Source: Paulinella micropora
Lineage: Eukaryota > Cercozoa > Imbricatea > Euglyphida
Direction: 5' to 3'
DNA: 20,363 nucleotides
Assembly: GCA_009731375.1 (NCBI GenBank)
Contig: BJOX01000145.1
Location: 433,106 to 453,468, forward strand
Made by a program: the position numbers and the translations under genes. The notes beneath the pieces were generated by a model. The model was given only the letters and a program-made list of their open reading frames with translations. It did no database searches and was not told where the DNA came from. Below are positions 7,765 through 17,939 of this stretch, one piece after another. The first letter of the stretch is position 1. Every line of letters begins with the position of its first letter.

Positions 7765-7804
7765 TCTGGAGTGTCGCAGCCGCGATTACACATGGCAGCA
7801 GCAG
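7765..7804 (+). CDS. Proposed coding exon 5, juxtamembrane segment
   Basis: A CTGTGTGTGGCAG acceptor ends at 7764 and CAG|GTATGC gives a consensus-like donor. The 40 bases take one base to complete the codon left by the exon at 7156 (His), then LECRSRDYTWQQQ in phase 0. The K-H-L-E-C-R-S-R run resembles the basic linker that precedes the anchor in syntaxins (AKK.Q...RK). The exon is directly followed by a long ATGT array. Its phase agreement on both sides is good support; no protein evidence. Confidence 0.5.
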
Positions 7805-7805
7805 G

Positions 7806-7861
7806 TATGCATGCATGTATGCATGCATGCATGTATGTATGTATGTACGTATGTATGTATG

Positions 7862-7892
<31 letters not shown>

Positions 7893-8273
7893 GTATGTAA
7901 GTATGTATGTATGTACGTACGTACGACGTACGTACGTATTTACGTATGTACGTATGTATGTATGTATGTATGTATGTATGTATGTATGTATGTATGTGTG
8001 TATGTATGTATGTACATGCATGCATGCATGGCATGGCATGCAGCATGCATGGCATGCAGCATGCATTGCATGCATGCATTGCATGCAAGCAATGCATGCA
8101 TGAATTGCATGCATGCACGCATGCATGCATGCATGTATGTACGTATGTATGTATGCATGTATGCATGTATGCATGTATGCATGTATGTATGCATGTATGT
8201 ATGTATGTATGTATGCATGCATGCATGTATGCATGTATGTATGTATGTATGTATGTATGTATGTATGTATGTG
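7806..8273. repeat. (ATGT)n array with self-complementary GCATGC core
   Basis: TATG units with CGTA variants. At 8013-8140 the array becomes TGCATGCA/GCATGGCATG units that are their own reverse complements. Long Tyr/Met/Val/Cys or His/Thr/Ile/Tyr frames are repeat shadows. Confidence 0.93.
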
Positions 8274-8329
8274 TCCTGTGCGTGTTGGTTAGGGTGGTGT
8301 GTTGTACTCGTTGCTGTTTTCTGCCGAGC

Positions 8330-8600
8330 CCGACGACGCCAGTGCGCCGCGCCAGGGCCTGCCTGCACTGGTGTGGGTAGGACGCCCACACACGGCTACA
8401 CACAAACAACAACAAAAGCAACAACAAAAGCAACAACAAAAGTAACAAGAACAAGAACAAGAACAAGAACAAGAACAAGAACAAGAACAAGAACAAGAAC
8501 AAGAACAAGAACGAAAACAACAAGAACAACAACAACAGCAAAAAGGCCTGCCCGCCGTGTATGGGCAGGACAGTTACTGCGACACAGGCAGACAGCACGG
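8330..8600. repeat. (AACAAG)n array between two related GGCCTGCC islands
   Basis: From 8401 to 8540 the sequence is ACAACA/AACAAG hexamers. The islands on either side are similar: GGCCTGCCTGCACTGGTGTG at 8356 and GGCCTGCCCGCCGTGTATGG at 8545. This is a third instance in the gene of a non-repeat island duplicated around a microsatellite. Each island has an open frame and could be an exon remnant, but neither is needed to keep the reading frame between 7804 and 8874. Confidence 0.6.
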
Positions 8601-8604
8601 GCAG

Positions 8605-8608
<4 letters not shown>

Positions 8609-8641
<33 letters not shown>

Positions 8642-8667
8642 CGTGTGTCTGTGTGTGTGTGTGTTGG

Positions 8668-8729
<62 letters not shown>
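8609..8729. repeat. (TG)n then poly-G tract into gap
   Basis: TG dinucleotides (8609-8665), then about 59 uninterrupted G (8671-8729) ending at the N run 8730-8812. The poly-G is likely a technical artefact. Confidence 0.93.
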
Positions 8730-8873
8730 NNNNNNNNNNNNNNNNNNNNNNNNNNNNNNNNNNNNNNNNNNNNNNNNNNNNNNNNNNNNNNNNNNNNNNN
8801 NNNNNNNNNNNNGAAGGGAGGGAAGGAGTGTGTGTATGCTGAGTGGGCATGTACAGCGTGTTGTGTGTCGCAG

Positions 8874-8954
8874 GTGCTGGCTGGCTGCTTGTTGCTGGCC
8901 TTGGTGCTCTATCGGCTCCTGCAGCCCCCCTCCTCCAAGACACACCTCAACTAG
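8874..8954 (+). CDS. Proposed last coding exon: transmembrane anchor and C-terminus
   Basis: A GTTGTGTGTCGCAG acceptor ends at 8873. In phase 0 it reads VLAGCLLLALVLYRLLQ, a hydrophobic helix of about 16 residues, then the short tail PPSSKTHLN and TAG at 8952-8954. A lone hydrophobic segment nine or so residues from the C-terminus is the layout of a tail-anchored protein, as in SNAREs. The stop is followed 25 bases later by ATTAAA. GC-rich codon use contrasts with the AT-rich DNA downstream. The anchor itself does not identify the family. Confidence 0.65.
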   Translation: MLAGCLLLALVLYRLLQPPSSKTHLN

Positions 8955-8979
8955 CAGCGCTCGCACTCCTGCTGTCAAC

Positions 8980-8985
8980 ATTAAA
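8980..8985 (+). promoter_or_regulatory. Polyadenylation signal ATTAAA
   Basis: ATTAAA 25 bases after the TAG at 8952-8954, followed by CTTGTTGTAATTC. Common variant of AATAAA, placed as expected for a very short 3' UTR. Confidence 0.5.
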
Positions 8986-8989
8986 CTTG

Positions 8990-9302
8990 TTGTAATTCGA
9001 ACTCTTTTATATATATCAACAGAATATTTGCCAAGAGAGAGCGCAACAGGCAAAGAAGAATCAAAATGGCAAGTAAAGGTTAGAGAAAGAAGATCACAAT
9101 GTGGAAAAGGGTTGAGAAAGGAAAATTGATGTTAAGGAGATGATGTGATTATTATTAATAATAGACAAAGACTAAAAGCCCAAGCTGAAGGTTGTTGGGG
9201 CGAGTATGGTAGAGCTCAGCTCCGCACTTGGTAACCACGGCCTAACGGTTGTACAACTTTAGTTAGACCCGACCTAATTTAGTCCAACGTTACTGTATAC
9301 TC

Positions 9303-9336
<34 letters not shown>

Positions 9337-9641
9337 ACACACCCNNNNNNNNNNTGCAGCCGGGACCAGAACGATGTGGGCATACCGTTGTGCTGGCTCA
9401 GACTGCGACGCTCTTGCCACCATGACCGATAGCAGATCATAGCATTCAGCGGCCGAGCAGACCGTCCTCGGACCAGTGAGTCAAGAGCATGTCTTGAATC
9501 TTTATTATTAATAATGCCTTAAAATCTTTATTATTAATATTAATATTAAGATTTCGGGTCCGGCAGAGCCGACTTGTGATAGATTTAGATAGTTGTTTTG
9601 TCCCGCAGGGCATGTGTAGTGTGACCTGAAGCTGTAGGGGG
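8990..9641. other. Intergenic DNA, no gene seen
   Basis: AT-rich, with purine-rich stretches at 9030-9125, a poly-C run (9304-9336) leading into a 10-N gap (9345-9354), and an imperfect AT palindrome at 9522-9554 (AATCTTTATTATTAATATTA and onward). No reading frame with recognisable motifs on either strand. Confidence 0.7.
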
Positions 9642-9739
9642 GGGGCACCTACGCCAACCACCGCGCTGCCGATCTCGCCTCGCCGCGCTGTCGCGCTGCG
9701 AGGCGGGGTCGGCAGCGCGGTGTTGGCGTAGGGTGCCCC
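9642..9739. mobile_element. Compact GC-rich foldback (MITE-like)
   Basis: GGGGCACC at the left is mirrored by GGTGCCCC at the right. The 40-base arms (CTACGCCAACCACCGCGCTG on the left) pair with one or two single-base bulges around a 16-base loop. Weaker pairing may extend outward to about 9616 and 9760. Strongly GC-rich inside AT-rich DNA. No target duplication was identified. Confidence 0.6.
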
Positions 9740-9886
9740 TTTGCAGTTTATTACACTTAATTTTACACAAACACTACAGTTTGAATTTTAAAAAAAATAA
9801 CTGTTACTAGTGTGAATAACAGGAAACATAGTATATATCTATATTTTATTAAATTTTTTGCAGCCTTTCTATAACCAATTCTATTA

Positions 9887-10166
9887 CTGGTACATTCAAG
9901 TGTCAAACTCAGCCAGCGAATTTGAGTTAAGTGTCAGATTTCAGATTAGCGGTCAGATTTTAGATTAGTGGTCAGAATTCAAATTAGTTCAATTTAACGA
10001 TAATATTTCGCAAAAATTATACAGATTTTGCGGACGGATATAGCCGTTAAGTTACACTAATTTGAATTCTGACCACTAATCTGAAATCTGGCCGCTAATC
10101 TGAAATCTGCCACTTAACACAAATTCTATGGCTGAGTTTGACACTTGAATGTACCCAGTTACCCAG
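9887..10166. mobile_element. MITE with about 115-bp inverted repeats and TA target duplication
   Basis: The left end CTGGTACATTCAAGTGTCAA is mirrored by the right end TTGACACTTGAATGTACCCAG, and pairing continues to about 9999 and 10045 around a 45-base centre. TA dinucleotides flank both ends (9885-9886, 10167-10168), as Tc1/mariner-type transposition leaves. Each arm carries tandem 19-base units (GTCAGATTTCAGATTAGCG and variants). The right end has an extra CAGTTACC duplication. Too short to encode a transposase. Confidence 0.7.
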
Positions 10167-10170
10167 TAAT

Positions 10171-10771
<601 letters not shown>

Positions 10772-10779
<8 letters not shown>

Positions 10780-11736
10780 CGATCTGCTACATACTGTGAC
10801 GCATTCCAAGTTTCGAAACATGCATGGATGGGCCGCGAATGATAATAAACTACTGTTCGAAGTGGGATTGAAAAGAAGGAATGCAACTGAGGATTTTTAT
10901 TTTTTCTCGTTCGAGGACATTACTCGGATTGTCCGCCTGGATCTCTCGCATACTTATTTCACTATGGGCGACTCTGTCTTTAATGTACTCAACTCCACTG
11001 CTGCCCCATTGGTGGATACCTCTCTGCACAATTAGCGGTTGTGAAGTGCATGATAGATGAGCACATCGCAATCTCCACTCGAGTTCCACGGCTTCTGCGA
11101 CCCGCCATATATGGCATCCGCCAGGTAGACGACCTCTTGCTCATGACCGCGCTACCGGTTGAACATCCGATTGTCAACCTTTTACTCTCACTGATCCGGC
11201 AGTCGGGGGACAGGAAATATCCGTCAGATGACCTGCATACGGGAGGACTAGAACTTGAGGAAGACCCGATTTCCCCAGCCCAAGGACACTATTCCATCGT
11301 TTTTGTAGGTTACGATCTAGTTATCCCTGTCGACGTTCATGAGACGTACTTGTCCCGCCCTCATTTCAAAAGCTGGATCTCCATGATGACGGAAAACAGA
11401 ACCAGATTTCCTCGTCTGCCACCGATGGATACTTTCACGAGACGCGAAACCCTAGTTGGAACCCTTATCTGTATGTTTACCCTATTCGATACTCAGAGCT
11501 CAAGCCAGACGATACTAGCCGAATCCGTCCTACGCCTGTTCGTAGTAGAAACCAGATATTCTCGAAGCGTGTTCGAAGCGGCTTTGTCCAGGATGGTCTC
11601 CCGTGCCGAGGTTTGGTCAAGGATACGAACATTATTTCGGGCATCAACCCAATGGCCAGAATGGATGGAGAACACGTCTTTCCGAGTAAGATGGTCATGG
11701 GTCCAAGGTTTCCTAACCGATCTGTCTGAGCCGTAA
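10772..11736 (+). pseudogene. Frameshifted reverse-transcriptase-like fragment
   Basis: Frame 1 (10772-11034) includes KFRNMHGWAANDNKLLFEVG and ends near SHTYFTMGDSVFNVLN. Frame 2, open from about 11012 to 11736, carries LAVVKCMIDEH, then IRQVDDLLLM with Asp-Asp at 11128-11133, then LELEEDP and FVGYDL and a helical basic C-terminal part. The order (Y/F..GD..F, an LA..C...EH stretch, then VDDLLL, then a hydrophobic FVG) is that of reverse-transcriptase palm motifs. The two frames meet near 11005-11015, implying a one-base shift, and the N-terminal palm motif with the first Asp is unclear or lost in the GA/gap region. The clade is not assigned; Penelope-like, or an uncharacterised algal/protist reverse transcriptase, are options. 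Confidence 0.55.
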
Positions 11737-11804
11737 CTCAACCAATCCCTTGTCTCGCTATCAATTGTCTAGTTTTATGTACAATATCGCAGGGTGGGGT
11801 TAGC

Positions 11805-12140
11805 GTGTCGGAAGTTTGGATCCCTATTTTCCCTTGGCCTCAGGATACGATTCCTGGGGCCCCTCAATTTAGCCACTCAACTATAATATATCTTGGAGTC
11901 GAGGCGAATGCTACGTTGCAATGCAATGGGAATCTTCGGCGAATGCGTGGCGATACAAATGTGGGACTTCTTATTATTTTTCTCTCTTGTTGGTTAGTTA
12001 GGCTCTCCAGTCTCTTTTCTTTCCTTCTCCCTTTTCTATCTTTTCTATTTACTCGTTTCCTCTACCATAGTTACTCTATACGTTTTTACTGGGATGTTCC
12101 TCTTCCCTCATATATATTTATTATTGTTATTATTATTATT
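11805..12140. other. AT-rich DNA, no gene recognised
   Basis: An open plus frame crosses this segment, but its later part is only Ile/Ser/Phe low complexity. The first 60 residues show no known motif. Could be further decayed retroelement sequence. Confidence 0.5.
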
Positions 12141-12416
12141 CTTATTATTATTATCGTTATCGTCTTTTCTATTTTTACCTCGATTAATTCAAGTTTTATT
12201 CCTACTATCATTATTACTATTATATCTATTTTTACCACTAATTATATGCTCATGTTCAAGTTCATCTTATCTAATTCCCTTATTATTATTATCGTTATCG
12301 TCTTTTCTATTTTTACCTCGATTAATTCAAGTTTTATTCCTACCATCATTATTATTATTATATCTATTTTTACCACTAATTATATGCTCATGTTCAAGTT
12401 CATCTTATCTAATTCC
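12141..12416. repeat. 138-bp tandem duplication
   Basis: Copies at 12141-12278 and 12279-12416 differ at two positions by eye (near 12210 and 12227, against 12348 and 12365). AT-rich, starting CTTATTATTATTATCGTTAT. The high identity implies a recent duplication. Confidence 0.9.
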
Positions 12417-12584
12417 CTTCTATTTTATATCTTTTTCAAGTTTTTTCCAACTTATTTTTTACAAATTTTACGCTATTTACGTATTTTTTGCCAACAATCT
12501 GTTACCGTAACGAACCGGCCGGGCCGGATTACGCTTCTGTGAAAAAGTATTGGCTGACTGCATACGCTTGCCAGTTCTTATAAT

Positions 12585-13060
12585 GTGGAATACCACCAAA
12601 ACCGCTTCTCGGAAGCGAGCACAGCAATTCTCACAAAAGGCATACGATTGTCTTTGAGCAAGAAAGGGAGCGAGGGTCGAACGATCGGTCCTTTGATCTT
12701 TCATGTTTTCTGATTAAGCATTTGTTATTAAATAAAAAAAACGCTTCGTGTCAGTTGACCAGTGTCAAAGGGACACTCCGTTTTTCAAGTAACGGTTTTT
12801 CCCTCTTGCTTGTTGGTTAGGCCTAAACAACAAGCAAGAGGGAAAAACCGTTACTTGAAAACGGAGTGTCCCTTTGACACGGGTCAACTGACACGAAGCG
12901 TTTTTTAATTTAATAACAAAATGCTGATAGTAATCAGAAAACAGAAAGATCAAAGGACCGATCGTTCGACCCTCGCTCCCTTTCTTGCTCAAATACAATC
13001 GTATGCCTTTTGTGAGATTGCTGTGCACGCTTCCGAGAAGCGGTTTTGGTGGTATTCCAC
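12585..13060. mobile_element. 476-bp near-perfect palindrome without spacer
   Basis: The left arm starts GTGGAATACCACCAAAACCG and ends at 12821; the right arm starts at 12822 and ends GGTATTCCAC at 13060. Arms of about 237 and 239 bases pair almost throughout, with scattered mismatches and small indels. The centre, TTAGG|CCTAA, leaves no loop. Similarity decays outward to about 12550 and 13091. No coding content recognised. Options are a foldback element, an inverted duplication, or an assembly artefact; the mismatches between arms argue against a simple artefact. Confidence 0.8.
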
Positions 13061-13150
13061 TTTGTAGAGAACCGGATTTGGCATATGGCATGATTAGTAA
13101 GATTTACAGATCGTTGCGAGATCAATGAGGATTATTTTTTCCATCGAACG

Positions 13151-13644
13151 TGGACTGGCGAACTATCGACTTGCAGAACGTATGCGGACGCGGATTTAGG
13201 CAAATGAAAGTTTACGCACCGGTCACGATCCTGTGAGTTGCAGATCATAAAGGGACCTGTATTTTAGTCGTCGAGACGTCAATCTACAATCGCCATGTCC
13301 ACGCAAGAGTCCGAGACAATTTCGATGTCGTCGGCAGCGCGTAACACAATTGCGATACAGAACTTTTCCGAGGAAATTGGATACCCTTGCCAAGGCCATC
13401 TACCGTCTACAGGGACAATCAAGGATCGATCTTGAAGACAACCAACTGATTTGGGAGCCAACGATCAAGACATTTGGCCTTGAAGCACCACTACATAGTT
13501 GAGCTTGAACGTAGTGGTAGAATTACTAGTCGTAAAATTAATTCCGCGGACAACTTAGCCGACGTGTTTACGAAGGCGTTATCGGCACCGCAGTCAAGTT
13601 ACGCGACTAGTAGATCAGTTCACTGTCAGGTTGAAAGATTTTAA
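13151..13644 (+). pseudogene. Ty1/copia retrotransposon RNase H end, decayed
   Basis: The first frame reads TYADADLGK, then GPVF, stop, SSRRQSTIAMSTQESE and NFSEEIGYP. This is the copia RNase H series (Y.DAD, GPV.WSS.RQ, S..E.E, LEE.G), with stops at 13205-13207 and 13265-13267. After a frameshift near 13385-13396 the second frame reads VYRDNQGSI, a TGA (13447-13449), RHLALKHHYI and NSADNLADVFTKAL, then ends TAA at 13642-13644. DNQ.S and AD.FTK.L are hallmark copia C-terminal motifs. Two or more stops and a frameshift make it non-functional. The rest of the element is absent upstream, where the palindrome lies. Confidence 0.85.
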
Positions 13645-13860
13645 CCTTGATTGAAAAAGTAAAAGTCTGATATTAAATCTGTTAATTAATAGATTTTGTT
13701 ATTAGGCTGCTGTTACGCGATTACAACTATTCGAGTTCAAGCTTCGAGCTACGCAAGAGGAAGCATCAGCTTCGCTTTTCAGACTAAGGACCTTTGCTAC
13801 AAAGACTTAGTAGAGGATTAGTGATGGAATTGACTTTAATCATCTGTGCGGATGTAAACT

Positions 13861-13870
13861 CCGGGGGGAG
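13861..13870 (+). promoter_or_regulatory. Polypurine-tract-like site 1
   Basis: CCGGGGGGAG followed by TGTAATATT, about 215 bases after the polyprotein stop. Copia elements have a GGGGGAG-type polypurine tract directly before the 3' LTR, which begins TG. Confidence 0.5.
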
Positions 13871-14121
13871 TGTAATATTTTATTCGGTCACACCCTATCT
13901 ATTAGGGAGTAGGGGTGAATATGTAATGAGGGGAAGGAATGGTGAGTATTTGCTTGCATACCACCAATGATGGAAGACAGATGAAGGTTTGATGAAAGCT
14001 AAGGAATTCTCTCTTCTAGAGAATACTTGAGCTTCATCTGATAATTCTGTGAGCCTGAGTGCTCTAAGCGAGAGTGATAAGGTAGGTCGCCCGCGTGGGC
14101 GGGGCAATCAAGTCACAAGTT

Positions 14122-14130
14122 CGGGGGGAG
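14122..14130 (+). promoter_or_regulatory. Polypurine-tract-like site 2 and probable 3' LTR start
   Basis: CGGGGGGAG followed by TGTAGGACACAATATTATTC at 14131. Nearly the same string as at 13862. One of the two is likely the true tract and TG the LTR start. No LTR end or second LTR copy is visible in the window. Confidence 0.5.
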
Positions 14131-14590
14131 TGTAGGACACAATATTATTCCATATTTGGTCCTATTCCTTAACCGTTATCGGAACTCGATTGCTGATGAG
14201 AATTGTGGCAAAACACCACAATATTACCAATTTATCATCCCGGACCGGCCTGATGTTAATTACCGTAATGGCTGTCTCATTTCCCTTTTTATTGTCTGCA
14301 CAGACGCTCGGTAGCAGGATCATATGATCACAGTAATCATAAGAGAGATGACAGTAATGAACGTAGCCAGTTATTCGCTGCTACCAGTCATTTACAGTCA
14401 TCAATAGTAATTCTAGAAAGATCTATGTCGTGATCATATAATGTGATTTATACATATGATTTGCACAGTTCAGTTCCATCTTTTCATCGTCATTAAATCT
14501 CGTTCACAGATTGACAAAGTACTGTTCCCGATTGACCATTTACGGTTCCCGGCATTATTGAAGCAACATGGCAGTATATGTATATGTATT
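14131..14590. other. Possible 3' LTR and flank, ends undefined
   Basis: Begins TGTAGGACAC right after the polypurine tract. No gene is seen. An LTR of a few hundred bases could lie here, but without a second copy its end cannot be placed. Confidence 0.35.
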
Positions 14591-14599
14591 CATGCTGTC

Positions 14600-14935
14600 G
14601 ATATGCTTGCATATACGTATGTGCGTATGTGCGTATGTATGTATGTATGTATGTATGTATGTATTTATGTATGCATGCATGTATGTATGTATGTATGTAT
14701 ATATGTATGTACTTATGTACGTATGCATGTGTGCATGTGTGTGTGTATGTATGCATGCATATGTATGTATGTATGTATGTTACCAGTATGTATGTATGTA
14801 TGTATGTATGTATGTATGTACGTACGTATGTATGTATGTATGTATGTATGTATGTATGTTACCAGTATGTATGTATGTATGTATGTATGTATGTATGTAT
14901 GTATGTATGTATGTATGTATGCATGTATGCATATA
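14600..14935. repeat. (ATGT)n array with repeated TTACCAG interruptions
   Basis: TATG repeats interrupted by GTTACCAGTATG at about 14779 and 14858, so the interruption itself has been copied 79 bases apart. Confidence 0.93.
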
Positions 14936-14949
14936 TTATGCATATATAA

Positions 14950-15225
14950 CTGATTCTTACACCCGTCATCAGATATCTCAATACGCGCTCATGTTCATTC
15001 GTTTTCATATGTGCCTGTATTAAAACGTGGTAATATGTATGAATGCATGTTCAGAATGCTGAGGCGCGTAGATTTGTAATCTCATGTACATGCTGTGTCC
15101 GGGCTTTACCTCTAGGCTCTTTCTCCCCCTCCCTGAATTTCGGTACTTTTTTGGAATCGCTGTAACGCAGAATCTTTCGTTTCCCCAGAATGCTTGCTTG
15201 GTCGGCCCCGTTGCTTCCCGTTGCA
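14950..15225. other. Unique DNA, no gene recognised
   Basis: Short frames only. A segment near 15084-15226 is open on both strands, but no motif was recognised. Confidence 0.5.
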
Positions 15226-15573
15226 AAATTAGAAGAAGAAGAAGAAGAAGAAGAAGAAGAAGAAGAAGAAGAAGAAGAAGAAGAAGAAGAAGAAAAAGAA
15301 GAAGAAGAAGAAGAAGAAGAAGAAGAAGAAGAAGAAGAAGAAGAAGAAGGAAGAAGGAAGGAAGAGGGAAGAAGAAAGGAGAAGGAGGAGGAGGAGGAGG
15401 AGGAGGAGGAGAAGAAGAAGAAGAAGAAGAAGAAGGAAGAAGGAAGAAGGAAGGAAGAAGGAAGGAAGAAGGAGAACGAGAAGGAGAAGGAGGAGGAGGA
15501 GGAGGAGGAGGAGGAGAAGAAGAAGAAGAAGAAGAAGAAGAAGAAGAAGAAGAAGAAGAAGAAGAAGAAGAAG

Positions 15574-15604
<31 letters not shown>
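15226..15604. repeat. (GAA)n/(GGA)n polypurine array
   Basis: Pure purine for about 375 bases with AGAAGG and GGAGGA blocks appearing twice in similar order (about 15349-15420 and 15433-15515). Complement of the motif in the 1905-3058 tract. Poly-Glu/Lys/Arg frames are repeat shadows. Confidence 0.95.
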
Positions 15605-15741
15605 TTTGAGATAATGATTCTCATCCTAGCACAGGATTACATGAAGTGATAAAAGTGATACACGAGTGTGATGATGTGTTTATGGCCGCTGGAGAGCTGG
15701 TGTCTGTCACCAGCCATGTGATCATACTGGTATCCACAAAT

Positions 15742-16012
15742 CCTTCCCTCTTTCCTTCCCTCTTTCTTTCCCTCTTTCCTTCCCTCTTTCTTTCCCTCTT
15801 TCTTTCCCTCTTTCCTTCCCTTTTCCCTTCCCTTGCTTCACGCCTTCCTTCATTCCTTCCTTTCCTGCCTCCTTCCACCTTTGCTTTTTTCTTTCCTACT
15901 TCTCCTTCATTTCGACTTCCCTTCTAACTTTCTTTTTGCCTCTTTCTTTCATTTATTTTCTTCCTTGCTTCCTTTCTTTCCTGACTTCCTCCTGCATTCC
16001 TTTCTTCCTTTT
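15742..16012. repeat. (CCTT/CTTT)n polypyrimidine tract
   Basis: TTCC/TTTC tetranucleotides, regular to about 15830 then degenerate to 16012. Confidence 0.9.
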
Positions 16013-16764
16013 GCAACTGTGTAGAGTATGTCATGTACCAGAAATAACGAGGTCTGTCCCAGAGAAGGCCGTGACGCTCTGAGAGAAAGCAAGCAAGCAA
16101 GAAAGAAAGAAAACAAACAAAAAGAAAAGGAAAAAAAGAAAGATAGACAGAGTGAGCTGAAAGGTCCACCCCATCTGCGCTCGCTCCGCACGCATCTAGA
16201 TCTGCGTGTGTTGGAGGTAGCATGCATAGCATTAATAATAAGCTCGTGCGCATGGAATATAGTTCTTAAGTCGTAAAAGTAAACAAAGACTTCAAACGCT
16301 TGGTTCTCAGGCCTAGACATGTTTGCGCCTGTTGCTGCACAAGCAGCAAATCATTGGCAAGCTCCCGTTGATAATGTTCTATAAAAAACGCGACGCAGGT
16401 GAGGGAGGCCAGTAGCGACTGAGAAAGAAGAGATTCAAATTCCTCATTTTTCACTATGTTTAGTAAGCAAAATCCTCTTGTATGACTCACTGCCGCGTAG
16501 TGGCCAAAAGATTACATGCAAACACATACAGAACAAAAAAAATACCAAAATAAATAGATACTAGATCAATGCACGTAGAAAGGGTTGCTGAAACTCGCAT
16601 ATATATGTGTTATTACTCTAAATTACATCAATATCGTGCATGTTAGCTTACCTGGGGTGCGCTTTGACAGAGGGGGGAGTTTCCCCTAAATCTCCTACAT
16701 GTATGTAAGTTATATTGTATGTGTGAACGTGTACATACAAATACATATATGTATATATCGTATA
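16013..16764. other. Unique DNA, no gene recognised
   Basis: Contains AAGAAAGAAAAC-type purine repeats at 16088-16145. No frame with recognisable motifs on either strand and no hairpin of note. Confidence 0.5.
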
Positions 16765-16772
16765 GATGGCGT

Positions 16773-16808
<36 letters not shown>
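16765..16808. repeat. (TG)n array
   Basis: TG dinucleotides; followed about 85 bases later by a 50-N gap (16894-16943) with poly-C on its right side. Confidence 0.9.
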
Positions 16809-17939
16809 TATGTGGAGTGCGTGCATCTATGTGCTTGTGCGTGCCTTTTGCATAAAATGTGTATGCTCGTGTGTGAAGAATTGCGCCCCTCCCNNNNNNN
16901 NNNNNNNNNNNNNNNNNNNNNNNNNNNNNNNNNNNNNNNNNNNCCCCCCCCCCCCCGCCCCCCTCCCTCTTTCCTACTTATGTGGTGTTCACGGCGTAAG
17001 GACTCTTCATCAGTTCACACGAGAGGGTATGCGTAAACATATTTGATACACGTATACGAACATATATGCATATCTATATCTATATCTATACGTATTTTTG
17101 TAATACAACTATATCTTTTTCTTCGGCATCTATTCCGTCCCATGAGTCTTTTGATACTTTATTCGACGTCATCCAGGGCGCATAAGGTGTAAACGAGAAA
17201 CTTTTTATCGATGCGTCAAGCAGGATCATGCGAGTTTATTTGAATTTGGTGTCATAAAGATGTCGGCACTTCTGCAAAGCTTATGACAAGGCTGTGTAGT
17301 TCTTAGAAAAAGAATTTACCCCGTTCACTGGATGGATGCGATTGAGCAGAGTTCTGGTCTGGAATGTCAATATGAGCGGATGCTGCTGAAATGTCCACTG
17401 TAAGATCTGGAAGTTCTCGAGAGTCCCGAAAAATATTGCTATCAAAATCTACTTCAGTAGCCATACAGGAAACCCTGGCACAAGGAAACAACAACTCATG
17501 TGTCATCAGGGAGGCTGCCCATCATAGCTGATGATGGTTCACAGAAAATAAGACGACATGTGTGGGCAAGATTTTAGCGACATTGTCGCTTGTTGTGGAG
17601 GAATAGGCTAGTTGGTAGAGCACATGTGGTTTAAGACATTTCCATAGCACAAGTGAAGGGTCTGGGAGGCAAGAGGCAGTTCCATAAGGCCATTTCTACT
17701 ACGTGCAATAGTATACATTTTCAGCATTTGATCATTTTCGTATAACAGAAGTTTGCACACACGATTTGGCCATGGACACAGCGAATGAATTGTCAAACGT
17801 GACAGCCAAGGCATAATAAAAACGCTGTGGGACGGGCGATCCCCTTGTGTGTTTATTCTAATAGGCTATTTCTATAATAGTAGACCAGTAGACGGGCGAT
17901 CCCCTGTCATATTCTCGTTTTTTGAGTCTAGTCAAAATT

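Noticed and set aside
8321-8368. Possible extra exon (PDDASAPRQGLPALVW) with AG and GTAGGA borders
   Set aside because: In phase 0 it would fit, but nothing requires it, the acceptor context is weak, and a related island at 8545 suggests a duplicated non-coding or remnant segment.
11805-12542. 245-codon plus-strand frame
   Set aside because: Mostly Ile/Ser/Phe low complexity including a tandem duplication; no motif and no gene context.
14131-14590. A complete 3' LTR
   Set aside because: A plausible start, but no TG..CA end, target duplication or second LTR is visible.
17597-17660. tRNA-like D-arm string GGCTAGTTGGTAGAGC
   Set aside because: No matching acceptor stem or convincing box B downstream; at most a remnant.
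17303-17814. Two minus-strand frames of 67-68 codons
   Set aside because: No recognisable motif, and short enough to be chance; not listed as genes.
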